Origin: JAKOWB01 sp038363005
GTDB lineage: Bacteria > Pseudomonadota > Alphaproteobacteria > Kiloniellales > JACOMY01
Reading direction: 5' to 3'
Assembly (NCBI GenBank): GCA_038363005.1
Contig: JBBQBI010000001.1
Coordinates: forward strand, 310,001-374,000
Length of the DNA stretch: 64,000 nt
The notes under the pieces are model-generated. The model saw only the letters and a list, made by a program, of their open reading frames with translations. It was not told the origin of the DNA and searched no databases. Position numbers and translations under genes: made by a program. Within the stretch, counting starts at the first letter, position 1; every line of letters starts with the position of its first letter. Shown piece by piece: positions 26,137-34,619 of this stretch.

Positions 26137-26181
26137 CGGCAGGTGCCTAGGGCACTGCCGATTGGCTGTCGATCGACAGCC
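26137..26181. terminator. Stem-loops at the convergence of the two polyene operons
   Basis: A 10-bp stem with one bulged G joins 26137-26147 to 26151-26160 around a TAG loop. It is followed by a perfect 18-bp palindrome at 26164-26181 (two 9-base arms) inside the 3' end of the minus-strand lipoprotein gene. Both could stop or stabilise transcripts from either side. There is no T-run. Confidence 0.4.
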
Positions 26182-26755
26182 GGTAGCCGTAGGCCAGGTT
26201 CTCTAGTTCGGCCGGGCCGTTCCAGAGATTGCCGCCGGCGCCCTCCGGCGGCCGCATGACGGTGATCAAGGTGGCGCCATCCTTGACGATGCGGCGATGT
26301 CCGTCGGCATCCTCGATCACCTGGGCGCCGTCCAGCGCCGCGGCCACCAGTGGCAAGGGCGCATAGATCAGCATCATGTCGGCCAGCATGTGTTCGCCCG
26401 TCAGCCCGGCCGGCGCCTGCGGTTCCAGCCGGGTCGTGAAGTGACCGGGTGTCCAATCGACGCTGAGAATCCGCGGTCCGGACGGGATGGTCATGACCAC
26501 TGTGGTGTGGGTGGCATCCGACTCAACGAAGGCCTGCAGCGTTGCACTGCGATCCGCATAGCGGACTTCGACCAATTGCACGGCGGTGGCCCTGGCATCG
26601 AAGGGCGGTGCATCTGGCAGCAACAGGACGACCCCCGGGGCGATGTCGACCCTCGACGGCGCGGACTTCTGGACAGTGGCGCAGGCCGCGAGCAGCAGCA
26701 GGCAGAGGCAGAGGCAGGCGCTGCGCCGCACGGCGGTCTTCCAGCTTCCGGTCAT
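26147..26755 (-). CDS. DUF3261-like outer-membrane lipoprotein of polyene cluster
   Basis: The 202-residue product has a lipoprotein signal ending in LLAAC (Cys25) and a beta-rich body (QLVEVRYADRSATLQAFVESD). This layout and its position match the DUF3261 lipoproteins of aryl polyene clusters, thought to receive the finished lipid-linked polyene at the outer membrane much as LolB receives lipoproteins. The start overlaps the stop of the flavoenzyme gene by 4 bp, which fixes it over upstream in-frame codons. It is the last gene of the minus-strand operon. Confidence 0.75.
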   Translation of the reverse strand: MTGSWKTAVRRSACLCLCLLLLAACATVQKSAPSRVDIAPGVVLLLPDAPPFDARATAVQLVEVRYADRSATLQAFVESDATHTTVVMTIPSGPRILSVDWTPGHFTTRLEPQAPAGLTGEHMLADMMLIYAPLPLVAAALDGAQVIEDADGHRRIVKDGATLITVMRPPEGAGGNLWNGPAELENLAYGYRLSIDSQSAVP

Positions 26756-27972
26756 GGGGCGCACAGGGCCTCGACCATCTCGATCGAGGCCTGCGGTCGG
26801 CGCACGAAGGGATTCTCCTCGTCCCAGGCATAGCCGGCCAGGATCGAGGTGATCATCAGCTTGATGCGGTTGCGGCTGGCGGGCCGGTTGAAGATGATTC
26901 GCTGCAGCGTGCCGCTGTACCAGCCGTTTACATAGGCGCGGAAGGTATCGACACCCTTGACCAGGGGACGGGCGAAGCCGCCATCCCAATCCGCGCTCTC
27001 CCCGCGCAGCTGGCGGTTAGCCACCTGCGCGGCCAACGTGGCCGACTTGAGCGCGATGGTAACGCCCGAGGAGAACACGGGGTCGAGGAACTCCCCGGCG
27101 TTTCCCAGCAGCGCATAGCCGGGACCGACGAGCGAGCGCACGCGGCAGGCGTACCCCGAAATCACGCCGATCTCAGTCGCCGCCGGCGCCTCGCCAAGCA
27201 GCCGCCCCATGAGGCCCGAGGCCCTGACCAGGGCTGTGAACTGTGCCTCGCTATCCTCGCCGTAGAGTGCCACGTGCGATGGCTGGCCGACCACGCCGAG
27301 GGAGCACTTGCCGCCCGCCAGCGGAATCAGCCAGTACCAGATCTCCGGATTGTCGGGATTGCTGCTGATCATGATCTTGTTGCGGTCATAGCTGCCGGGC
27401 GGGCAGCGGTCCTCGACGTGCCGGAAGATCGACATGCGCGGCGGCACGTCGACCGGTGTCTCCAGGTCGAGCAGGCGGGCCAAGGTCCGACCGAATCCGC
27501 TGGCGTCCAGCACCAGCCGGGCAATGACCTCGCGCTCGGCGCCGGCCTCGTCGGCGACCACCAGGCGCGGCGCGACCGGATCGGGGCGCATGGCGGTGAC
27601 CCGGTGACCGAAGTGAACCTGTGCACCCTGCCGCATCGCGCCGCGAATCAGCACGTCGTCGAAGGTGGCGCGTTGGACCTGATAGGTGGTGCTCCAGCCC
27701 GGGCTGAACTTTTCGCTGAAGTCGAAGACTTCCTGACGGTCACCCCATTGAAATACGGCGCCGTCCTTGTGCTGGAAGCCGGACTGCACGACATCCCGCA
27801 GCAGGCCAGCTTCCTCCAGCCATTCCATCGCCTGCGGCAGCAGGCTCTCGCCGATGGAGAAGCGCGGGAAATGCTGCCGCTCGAACACCTCGACCGACCA
27901 TCCCTGGCGCGCCAGCAACGCGGCGGCAACTGCGCCGGCCGGACCGGCTCCAATGATTGCAACATCCAGCAT
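26752..27972 (-). CDS. Flavin-dependent halogenase-like oxidoreductase
   Basis: The 406-residue flavoprotein opens with a FAD-binding fold, GAGPAG at residues 8-13 and GESLLPQAM at 41-49. It carries two motifs that mark flavin-dependent halogenases: WYWLIP (212-217, consensus WxWxIP) and FLDPVFSSG (295-303, consensus FxxPxxSxG). Lys69, in HKDGAVFQW, sits where phenol-type halogenases keep their catalytic Lys. Halogenation of an aryl polyene, as in brominated xanthomonadins, is the natural hypothesis, though related cluster flavoproteins may only hydroxylate. The start at 27972 matches the FAD motif; the gene lies 16 bp after the exporter gene. Confidence 0.8.
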   Translation of the reverse strand: MLDVAIIGAGPAGAVAAALLARQGWSVEVFERQHFPRFSIGESLLPQAMEWLEEAGLLRDVVQSGFQHKDGAVFQWGDRQEVFDFSEKFSPGWSTTYQVQRATFDDVLIRGAMRQGAQVHFGHRVTAMRPDPVAPRLVVADEAGAEREVIARLVLDASGFGRTLARLLDLETPVDVPPRMSIFRHVEDRCPPGSYDRNKIMISSNPDNPEIWYWLIPLAGGKCSLGVVGQPSHVALYGEDSEAQFTALVRASGLMGRLLGEAPAATEIGVISGYACRVRSLVGPGYALLGNAGEFLDPVFSSGVTIALKSATLAAQVANRQLRGESADWDGGFARPLVKGVDTFRAYVNGWYSGTLQRIIFNRPASRNRIKLMITSILAGYAWDEENPFVRRPQASIEMVEALCAP

Positions 27973-27988
27973 CCTGGCCCGCTCCCCC

Positions 27989-30304
27989 TCACCCTTCCCT
28001 TGATACAGCATCGGCTGGCGGCGCGCCGCCGCCACAGCGCACCAGCGGCGAGAGCGCCAGCGACAAGACGATTCCCAGCGCCACGGTGACGCCGAAGCTC
28101 ATGATCGGCAGGACCGAGCTCAGGCCCAGCAGCCCGACGGAAACGCAGGTCATGGCAGCGGCCAGCGCGATGCCGACGCGGGTCCAGCGCCCCTGCGCTG
28201 CCGGGCGTTCCCACTGGAAGATGCCGTAGTCGACACCGGCGCCGACGACCAGCAGCAATCCCATCGCCGAAAAGAACGAGAAGGGCACACCAGCCAGCGC
28301 GACAATCGCCGGCGTCAGGATCAGCGCCAGGACCGTAGGCAGCATGATCCAAAGGGCGTTGAGCCGGCGATAGACCAGCAGCAGGACCAGGCCGGTAGCC
28401 ACGGCGGCGCCAACCAGACCGAACGTGGCGACGCCGCGATAGCGCTTCAGCAGGCCACTGTAGCGTTCCGCCGGGTCGACGAGGCTCCAGGCGGACGCCG
28501 CTGTGTCGGCAGACGATTGGTCGGGCAGTGTCGCGTCGGCGGACAGCGGCACAATCGACCAGTAGGTAAAATCCGTCTGCCCGCGCAGCGCGGCGACAAG
28601 GCTCGGCGCGTCTGGCTTCGCGGCCAGCGAATCGAGCGTCGCGTAAGGGTTCGTCGACGGCAGGCCCAGGACGCCTTGCAACGCGGCCAGCTGTGGCCCC
28701 ACCAGCTGCTCGCGGAGCAGGGCCTGGTCTGCCTTCATCTGCTGTGCGGTCGGGTCGAGCAAGCTGGCGGCGAAGCTGGCCTGGCTGTTGCTGGCCTCAG
28801 CCAGCTGCACGATCAGTCGCTGCTCGTTTGCCGTCGCTTCCTCCCGGCTGCTGCCGCGGACGAGGAAGAAGGCGGTGGAGGGGCTGAAGCCGGTGAGCGA
28901 CCGAATCTGCTGTTCCTCCGCCACCAACTGCGGCGAGGGCGCCTGCAAGCGGCGTACGTTGTCCAGGGTCCCGCCATACAGCCATCCGGTGGCTGCCAGC
29001 GCGGCCGTGACCGCCACCGCGGCCCAGGCGACTTCCCTGCGCGGGGTCCAGCCCAGCAGGCGATCCAGCCAAAGTTGCAAGTTGCGCGCGAGCCATCCGC
29101 CGCCGCGTGCGCGCCCCTCCAGCAGCGGCAGCAGAATCAGCGCCGCGAGCCAGGCTGCGACCAAGCCCGTGGCGCCAAACACGGCGATCTGCTGGAACGC
29201 CGCAATCGGCGCTGCCAGCAGGCTCGCGAAGGCACCGACGCTGGTGGCCATGCCGACGGTCAACGGACGGCGGATCGAGCGCGCGCGTGTGGCGCCGTCG
29301 ACGTCCGGTTGGCCGACGCCCGTCAGCAGGAAATAGGTCGTATAGTCGACCACCATGCCGATCAAGGCGGCGGCGAACACCATGACCATGACGTGGATCT
29401 TGGTGAAGACCAGCAGCGTCACGGCCAGCCCGGTGACAAGACAGCAGCCGATCAGCAGGACCGCGAGCAGCGGCGGGCGCGCCGAGCGAAACACCGCGAG
29501 ATAGAGGGCCAGGATCACCACGATGGTGATGCTGCCGATGACGGTCATCTCGTGGCGTGCCTGAGCGGCGCCGTAGCTTGCGTGGAACACCGCCCCCGCC
29601 CGCGCCAGACTGAGATCCTGGGTGCTCCAGCTGTCCTGCCAGGCCGCAATCCTGCCGGTCAGCGCTTCCTGCACATCGATGCGGAACACCGAGGCGGTGA
29701 TGCTGCCCGATAGCACCGCGGCACTCCCCAGCGAGGAGTTCTGGCCGGTGGCGGCAGCCAGGCAAGCCATGAAGCGGGGCGCCAGCAGCAAGGGGTCCGA
29801 TTCGAGTAGTCCGGCATTGGAGACCGAGAAGGGGGAATACCATTGCGCCAGGATCTCCTGGGCCAGCGCGGCGCCTTGCCCCTGCTGCAGGCGGCTGCGG
29901 TCCGCCGCGCACAGCAATCTGTCGCGATGGGCGAAGACCCAGGCCCAAACGGCCGCGACATCCTCGCTGGAGGGCCGGAACAGGCCGGCGGCCACCAGAC
30001 CCTCCGACAGCTCGGCCATGGCCTGTTGTCGTAGCGCCGCTGTGCCTCCCTGAATCAGGAAGGCCACTCGGTTGGCGGCCACTTCGTTGGCGCGGGCGAT
30101 AGCGGCGCCCACCACCGGATCGTCCTGGCTCTCGGGCAGCAGGGACACGATGTCGGTGTCGATCGGCGACGGGCCGGTGAAGCGACTGGCGACAAAGCTG
30201 CCGGAGACCACGAACAGCGCGACCACCAGCAGGGCGGGAAGCCGCTTGCGGAAGGGCCTGCCAGGACTGTTCACGGCCGGATCATGGGGCAGCGGTGGCG
30301 TCAT
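27989..30304 (-). CDS. MMPL/RND-type exporter of polyene lipid
   Basis: The 771-residue membrane protein follows the MMPL plan: one N-terminal membrane segment, a periplasmic domain, five clustered segments (about residues 245-400), then the same arrangement repeated, ending in another cluster (about 625-760). The sequence MVVDYTTYFLLTG in the first cluster and GAGVDYGIFQWE in the second are the conserved charged pairs of this family. Exporters of this kind in aryl polyene and xanthomonadin clusters move the lipid-linked pigment out of the inner membrane. The start at 30304 overlaps the LolA-like gene by 23 bp. Confidence 0.88.
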   Translation of the reverse strand: MTPPLPHDPAVNSPGRPFRKRLPALLVVALFVVSGSFVASRFTGPSPIDTDIVSLLPESQDDPVVGAAIARANEVAANRVAFLIQGGTAALRQQAMAELSEGLVAAGLFRPSSEDVAAVWAWVFAHRDRLLCAADRSRLQQGQGAALAQEILAQWYSPFSVSNAGLLESDPLLLAPRFMACLAAATGQNSSLGSAAVLSGSITASVFRIDVQEALTGRIAAWQDSWSTQDLSLARAGAVFHASYGAAQARHEMTVIGSITIVVILALYLAVFRSARPPLLAVLLIGCCLVTGLAVTLLVFTKIHVMVMVFAAALIGMVVDYTTYFLLTGVGQPDVDGATRARSIRRPLTVGMATSVGAFASLLAAPIAAFQQIAVFGATGLVAAWLAALILLPLLEGRARGGGWLARNLQLWLDRLLGWTPRREVAWAAVAVTAALAATGWLYGGTLDNVRRLQAPSPQLVAEEQQIRSLTGFSPSTAFFLVRGSSREEATANEQRLIVQLAEASNSQASFAASLLDPTAQQMKADQALLREQLVGPQLAALQGVLGLPSTNPYATLDSLAAKPDAPSLVAALRGQTDFTYWSIVPLSADATLPDQSSADTAASAWSLVDPAERYSGLLKRYRGVATFGLVGAAVATGLVLLLVYRRLNALWIMLPTVLALILTPAIVALAGVPFSFFSAMGLLLVVGAGVDYGIFQWERPAAQGRWTRVGIALAAAMTCVSVGLLGLSSVLPIMSFGVTVALGIVLSLALSPLVRCGGGAPPADAVSREG

Positions 30305-30959
30305 TCGGCCCGAACTGGATGACCTCGCGGTCGCCGTTGGGATGCGCGATCTCGACCTGCGCGACATCCATGCAGCCGGTCACCGTGATGCTGCCGAACA
30401 GGACCTGCAGCTGGGCATCCAGGGGTCGCAGTACCACGCTCCAAGCCTCGCCGGTGGTGTTGGGCGGATGCTGGATGTCGAACGCCGTTGCCAGGGAGTC
30501 CCACCGGCCGCGCAGCAGGTCTGCCAGCGACTGGACGATTGCGCCGGCGAAGCCCGATCCCCCAGGCGCAACATCGGTCGCCGGCTTGCCATTGATGGAC
30601 TGCGTGATGCCGTCTGGGGTGATGACGGTCTCGACATCGAAGGGGGCGGTCATGTGCCAGGTGATGCGGTCGTCGGTGACCTGCACCCGGCCTTCCGACA
30701 GCAAGGCCTTGGAGAGGCCGGAGATGAAGCGCTGCTGGGTGAAGGCGCGGTCGATCGTGCCGGGCGCCAGGTGGTCCGGTGACACGCACGTAGTGGCGGC
30801 CTGCGCCGGATGGCTGCCGCCCAGGGCTGAAGCAACGATGACCGCGGTGGCCAACAGGAGCCCAGCCAACCTGGGAACGACGAACCACGGTCCTTGCGCC
30901 CGTCGTACAGCAACAGCGGCGAAGCGCTCGCCAACAGCCAGATTGGATTGAAATATCAT
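30282..30959 (-). CDS. LolA-like periplasmic carrier of polyene cluster
   Basis: The 225-residue product has an unusually long N-terminal region before a signal-like segment (about residues 31-55, RLAGLLLATAVIVASALGG, then AQAA). The mature part is LolA-like: FTQQRFISGLSKALLSEGRVQV, then DRITWHMTAPFDVETVITPDGI. In aryl polyene clusters such a carrier would pass the lipid-linked pigment across the periplasm. The start could also be further upstream at 31013. It is the first gene of the minus-strand operon; the 190-bp gap before it (30960-31149) is AT-richer and likely holds its promoter, though no clear boxes were picked. Confidence 0.8.
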   Translation of the reverse strand: MIFQSNLAVGERFAAVAVRRAQGPWFVVPRLAGLLLATAVIVASALGGSHPAQAATTCVSPDHLAPGTIDRAFTQQRFISGLSKALLSEGRVQVTDDRITWHMTAPFDVETVITPDGITQSINGKPATDVAPGGSGFAGAIVQSLADLLRGRWDSLATAFDIQHPPNTTGEAWSVVLRPLDAQLQVLFGSITVTGCMDVAQVEIAHPNGDREVIQFGPNDATAAP

Positions 30960-31149
30960 GCTGGCCCTATGGCACTGCCGACGGAATGATTTATTGAATT
31001 GAGCATCACACAATGCAGGGTTTAACCGGAATACCTTTCTAGCGCGATGACCTTGGGCCGCGCCCCTGGCCGGGGTCCCTCGGCTTCACAATGGCTGGTG
31101 CGCTGTGCCAGGGCGGCGAGCCGCGAGCAGCGACGGGCCCTTTGTTGGC

Positions 31150-34100
31150 CTATTGCAATGCTTGGACCGCTGGCTGACTCACGGTGTGCCGCGGCGTGGA
31201 GTCCGCTAGCCAGTCGGCCATAAGCTCGGCCAGGCGGGCACTAGCCTTCACTTCGCTCGCCGCCTTGACGTGGCCGAAGCCGCGGATGGACAGCGGCAGG
31301 GACGCCATGGCGACGGCCAGGGCGTGGTTCCCCGCCGAGAGGTCCGGGACGAGGGTGCCTGTCACTAGCGCCTCATAGTCGGCGATCAGGCGCCGTTCCC
31401 GGCGTCGTTCCAGCGTATGGCCGAAAGGATCCGCCCAGCTACCGCGCAGGCCCTTCATCCGCGTGAGCACGCGGAAGAGCGGCAGCACCCAGGGGCCGAA
31501 GCGCATCTTGCGCGGTCGCCCGGTGACGGGATCGCGGCTGGCCAGGAGTGGCGGCGCGAGATGAAACGCCAGGCTGCCGCCGTCAAAAGCGGCGCCAAGA
31601 CGGGCGAGGAAATCGGGGTCCGTGTGCAATCGCGCCACCTCGTACTCGTCCTTGTAGGCGAGCAGCTTGAAGTAGCCGCGCGCCACCGCCTCGGCGAGGC
31701 CGCTGGCACCTGGCCTGGCGCGTGCCTCGGCCGCCGCGGCCTGCTCCACCAGCGCTCGATAGCGCGCTGCCAGCGCGGCATTCTGGTAGCGCGTGAGCTC
31801 GACGGCGCGGATCGAGACGATCTCCTCGAGTGACGTCGCGCTGCGGACCTGCGGAGCCCGCGGCAGGCGGGTGGCCACCGCGGCGGGATCGACGGCCAGC
31901 GCGCGTCCCCAGGCGAAGGCAGCCTTGTTCATGGCCACGGCCGCGCCGTTGAGCTCGATCGCCGCCAGGATGGACTCCTCGGTAAGCGGCAGGCGTCCGT
32001 GCTGCCAAGCCATGCCGAGCGCCATCATGTTGGCGCCCACGGCGTCGCCCAGCAGCGCCTCGGCGATTGCCGTCAGGTCGGCGAAGGTCGCCGTCGCCCG
32101 GGCTTCGATCCGCTGCTTCAGCGCCGCGTCGGGAAAAAACAGGTCGGGCTTGCTGGCAAAGTCGCCGGTCATGACGACATGGTCATTGACCAGGGCCATC
32201 GCGCCTTCGCCAAGCAATTGCAGCACCTCGGGGCCGGCGGCCACGGTCAGATCGCAGCCGATCAGGGTGTCCGCCTCGTCGCGGGCCAGGCGCACCGGCC
32301 CGCGCACCGCGGAATCGGGCGAGATGCGGATGTGTGTCGTGACTTCGCCGCCCTTCTGCGCCAAGCCGATCTGATCCATCACCGTCACGCTGCGCCCGTC
32401 GAGGTGGGCGGCCATGCCCAGGATGGCGCCGATGGTGACGATGCCGGTGCCGCCGATGCCGCCGACGATAAGTCGCGCCGTGCGGGCGAGGTCGATGGCC
32501 GGCGCCGGGACTGTCGGCGCCCTATTGTCCGTCACCCGGGGCCGGCGCGGGCGCCCGCCCTCGATGGTGACGAAGCTGGGGCAGAAGCCCTCCACGCAAG
32601 TCTGGTCCTGATTGCAGGTCGTCTGGTCGATCTGCCGCTTGCGGCCGAATTCCGTCTCCACCGGCACGATCGACACGCAGTTCGACTTCACGCCGCAGTC
32701 GCCGCAGCCCTCGCAGACGGCCTCGTTGATGACAACGCGGCGGCCCGCGTCGGGCATCTGCCCGCGCTTCCGGCGGCGGCGCTTCTCGGCCGCGCAGACC
32801 TGGTCATAGATGAGGACGGTGACGCCCGGCACCTCGCGCAGCTCGCGCTGCACCGCCTGTAGGTCGCTGCGCGGCTGGACGGTAACGCCGCTCGGCAGGC
32901 TTTCGCCGGCGTGGCGCGCGGGTTCCTCGGCGACGATGCGTATCTGGGCAATCCCCTCGGCGGCGAGCTGCCGGGCGATCTGCGCGACCGAGAAGCCGCC
33001 TTCCGCCGGCTGGCCGCCGGTCATGGCCACCGCGTCGTTGTAGAGCAGCTTGTAGGTGATGGTGACACCGGCGGCGATCGCCGCGCGGACCGCGAGCAGG
33101 CCGGAATGCGCGTAGGTGCCGTCGCCCAGATTGACGAAGACATGCTTTGTCGCGGTGAAGGGCGCCTGGCCGATCCATGTCGCCCCCTCGCCACCCATCT
33201 GCGTGAAGGTGGTGGTGTCGCGGTCCATCCACTGGGCCATGTAGTGGCAGCCGATGCCGGCAAGCGCGCGGCTGCCCTCGGGCACCACGGTCGAGCGGTT
33301 GTGCGGGCAGCCGGAGCAGAAGTAGGGCAGCCGCCGGGTCAGGGCCGGCTCGGTCGCGGCGGCCGGCGCCAGCGCCGCGAGGCGGGCCGCCAGCGCTTCG
33401 TCCGCACCCAGGTTTGCCAACCGCCCACCGATGAGGCGGGCCAGATGGTCGGCGGAGAAGGCGGCGCGCGGGGAGAGAAAGGGCTGGCCCGTCGCGTCAA
33501 GCTTGCCGAGGAGACGTGGTCTTGCTGCCGTGTCCATCGTGAGCAGTGTCCGCGCCACCTGATCCTCGACCAAGGGCCGCTTCTCCTCGACGACGAGCAC
33601 CTCCTCCGCGCCGGCCAGGACCTGCCGGACGAAGACCGGGTCGAGCGGCCAGGGCATGCCGATGGCGGCGAGGCCGACGCCGCGCGCCGCCAGCTGACCT
33701 GGCTCCAGGCCCAGCAGCGCCAGGGCCTGCTCCACGTCGGGGCGAGACTTGCCGACCGCCAGGATCATCAGGCGGCGGCGTCCGGCGCCCGGGTCGGCGA
33801 TGACGCGGTTCAGGCCATTGGCGCGGCCGAAGGCGATGGCCGCCGGCAGGCGCAGGTCGAAGAGCCGCCTTTCCTGTTCCAGCGGCTGGTCCGGCCAGCG
33901 GATGGACACGTCGTCCGGCAGGCCGTCGGGCCGTACGATGACCGGCAAAGCCTCGGCAAGGTCGATCGAAGCGGCGGAATCCATCGTGTCAGCCAGCGCC
34001 TTCATGCCGACCCACAGCCCGGTGGCCCGCGACATGGCCCAGCCGATGATGCCAAACCGCAGGACCTCGGCGACGTCGGCGGGCTGCAGCACCGGGATGG

Positions 34101-34611
34101 AAGCATCGAGGAAGCCGTAGTCCGACTGCGAGGGCAGGCTCGCCGACTTGCAGGCATGATCGTCGCCTGCAATCGCCAGCACGCCACCGAAGCGCGCCGT
34201 TCCAGCTGCATTGGCGTGCTTCAGCACGTCGCCGGAGCGATCGACACCCGGGCTCTTCGCGTACCAGATCGCGAAGACGCCATCGCGCGTTGCACCCGGC
34301 GACAGCCCGATCTGCTGCGTCCCCCAGACGCTGGTCGCCGCCAGGTCCTCGTTCAGGCCGGGCTGGAAGTGGATGTCCTCCCTGGCCAGCAGCTCCTTGG
34401 CCGACCAAAGCTCGCGGTCGTAGGTGCCGAGCGGGGACCCCCGATAGCCCGAGATGAAGCCGGCCGTGTTGAGCGCTGCCGCCCGGTCGAGGCGGCGCTG
34501 CACCAGCGGCAGCCGCACCAGCGCCTGGACACCGGTCAGGTAGATGCGGCCTTCGTTCAGGACATACTTGTCGTCCAGCGTGACCTGGCGACGTTGGACT
34601 CTGTCGCTCAT
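31150..34611 (-). CDS. Indolepyruvate ferredoxin oxidoreductase, fused alpha-beta type
   Basis: The 1153-residue enzyme joins the ThDP-dependent and gamma-type domains that are separate IorA and IorB in archaea. The N-terminal domain begins with GRIYLTGVQALVRLP and SGYRGSPLGTYD; the ThDP-domain centre has CSGCPHNRST (near residue 435) and GIGCHYMAQWMDRDT. A ferredoxin-like segment follows with CEGCGDCGVKSNC and CNQDQTCVEGFCPS (about 635-690), and then GGIGGTGIVTIGAI for the C-terminal domain. It converts aryl or branched 2-oxoacids to acyl-CoA with ferredoxin. It lies 8 bp after the acyl-CoA dehydrogenase gene in one operon. Confidence 0.92.
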   Translation of the reverse strand: MSDRVQRRQVTLDDKYVLNEGRIYLTGVQALVRLPLVQRRLDRAAALNTAGFISGYRGSPLGTYDRELWSAKELLAREDIHFQPGLNEDLAATSVWGTQQIGLSPGATRDGVFAIWYAKSPGVDRSGDVLKHANAAGTARFGGVLAIAGDDHACKSASLPSQSDYGFLDASIPVLQPADVAEVLRFGIIGWAMSRATGLWVGMKALADTMDSAASIDLAEALPVIVRPDGLPDDVSIRWPDQPLEQERRLFDLRLPAAIAFGRANGLNRVIADPGAGRRRLMILAVGKSRPDVEQALALLGLEPGQLAARGVGLAAIGMPWPLDPVFVRQVLAGAEEVLVVEEKRPLVEDQVARTLLTMDTAARPRLLGKLDATGQPFLSPRAAFSADHLARLIGGRLANLGADEALAARLAALAPAAATEPALTRRLPYFCSGCPHNRSTVVPEGSRALAGIGCHYMAQWMDRDTTTFTQMGGEGATWIGQAPFTATKHVFVNLGDGTYAHSGLLAVRAAIAAGVTITYKLLYNDAVAMTGGQPAEGGFSVAQIARQLAAEGIAQIRIVAEEPARHAGESLPSGVTVQPRSDLQAVQRELREVPGVTVLIYDQVCAAEKRRRRKRGQMPDAGRRVVINEAVCEGCGDCGVKSNCVSIVPVETEFGRKRQIDQTTCNQDQTCVEGFCPSFVTIEGGRPRRPRVTDNRAPTVPAPAIDLARTARLIVGGIGGTGIVTIGAILGMAAHLDGRSVTVMDQIGLAQKGGEVTTHIRISPDSAVRGPVRLARDEADTLIGCDLTVAAGPEVLQLLGEGAMALVNDHVVMTGDFASKPDLFFPDAALKQRIEARATATFADLTAIAEALLGDAVGANMMALGMAWQHGRLPLTEESILAAIELNGAAVAMNKAAFAWGRALAVDPAAVATRLPRAPQVRSATSLEEIVSIRAVELTRYQNAALAARYRALVEQAAAAEARARPGASGLAEAVARGYFKLLAYKDEYEVARLHTDPDFLARLGAAFDGGSLAFHLAPPLLASRDPVTGRPRKMRFGPWVLPLFRVLTRMKGLRGSWADPFGHTLERRRERRLIADYEALVTGTLVPDLSAGNHALAVAMASLPLSIRGFGHVKAASEVKASARLAELMADWLADSTPRHTVSQPAVQALQ

Positions 34612-34619
34612 GACCTGCC

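Larger units (their letters stand above)
16024..30959. other. Aryl polyene (APE/xanthomonadin-type) biosynthetic gene cluster
   Basis: Sixteen genes cover the known APE tasks: starter activation (ligase), carriers, condensation (two ketosynthases and a chain-length-factor-like protein), reduction, two dehydratases, thioesterase, lipid/sugar attachment, and export (MMPL exporter, LolA-like carrier, DUF3261-like lipoprotein). The twelve plus-strand genes overlap or lie within 25 bp of each other, so they form one operon; the four minus-strand genes form a second. Added to the standard set is a flavoenzyme with halogenase motifs. No gene to make the aromatic starter or to methylate the aryl head is present. 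Confidence 0.9.
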
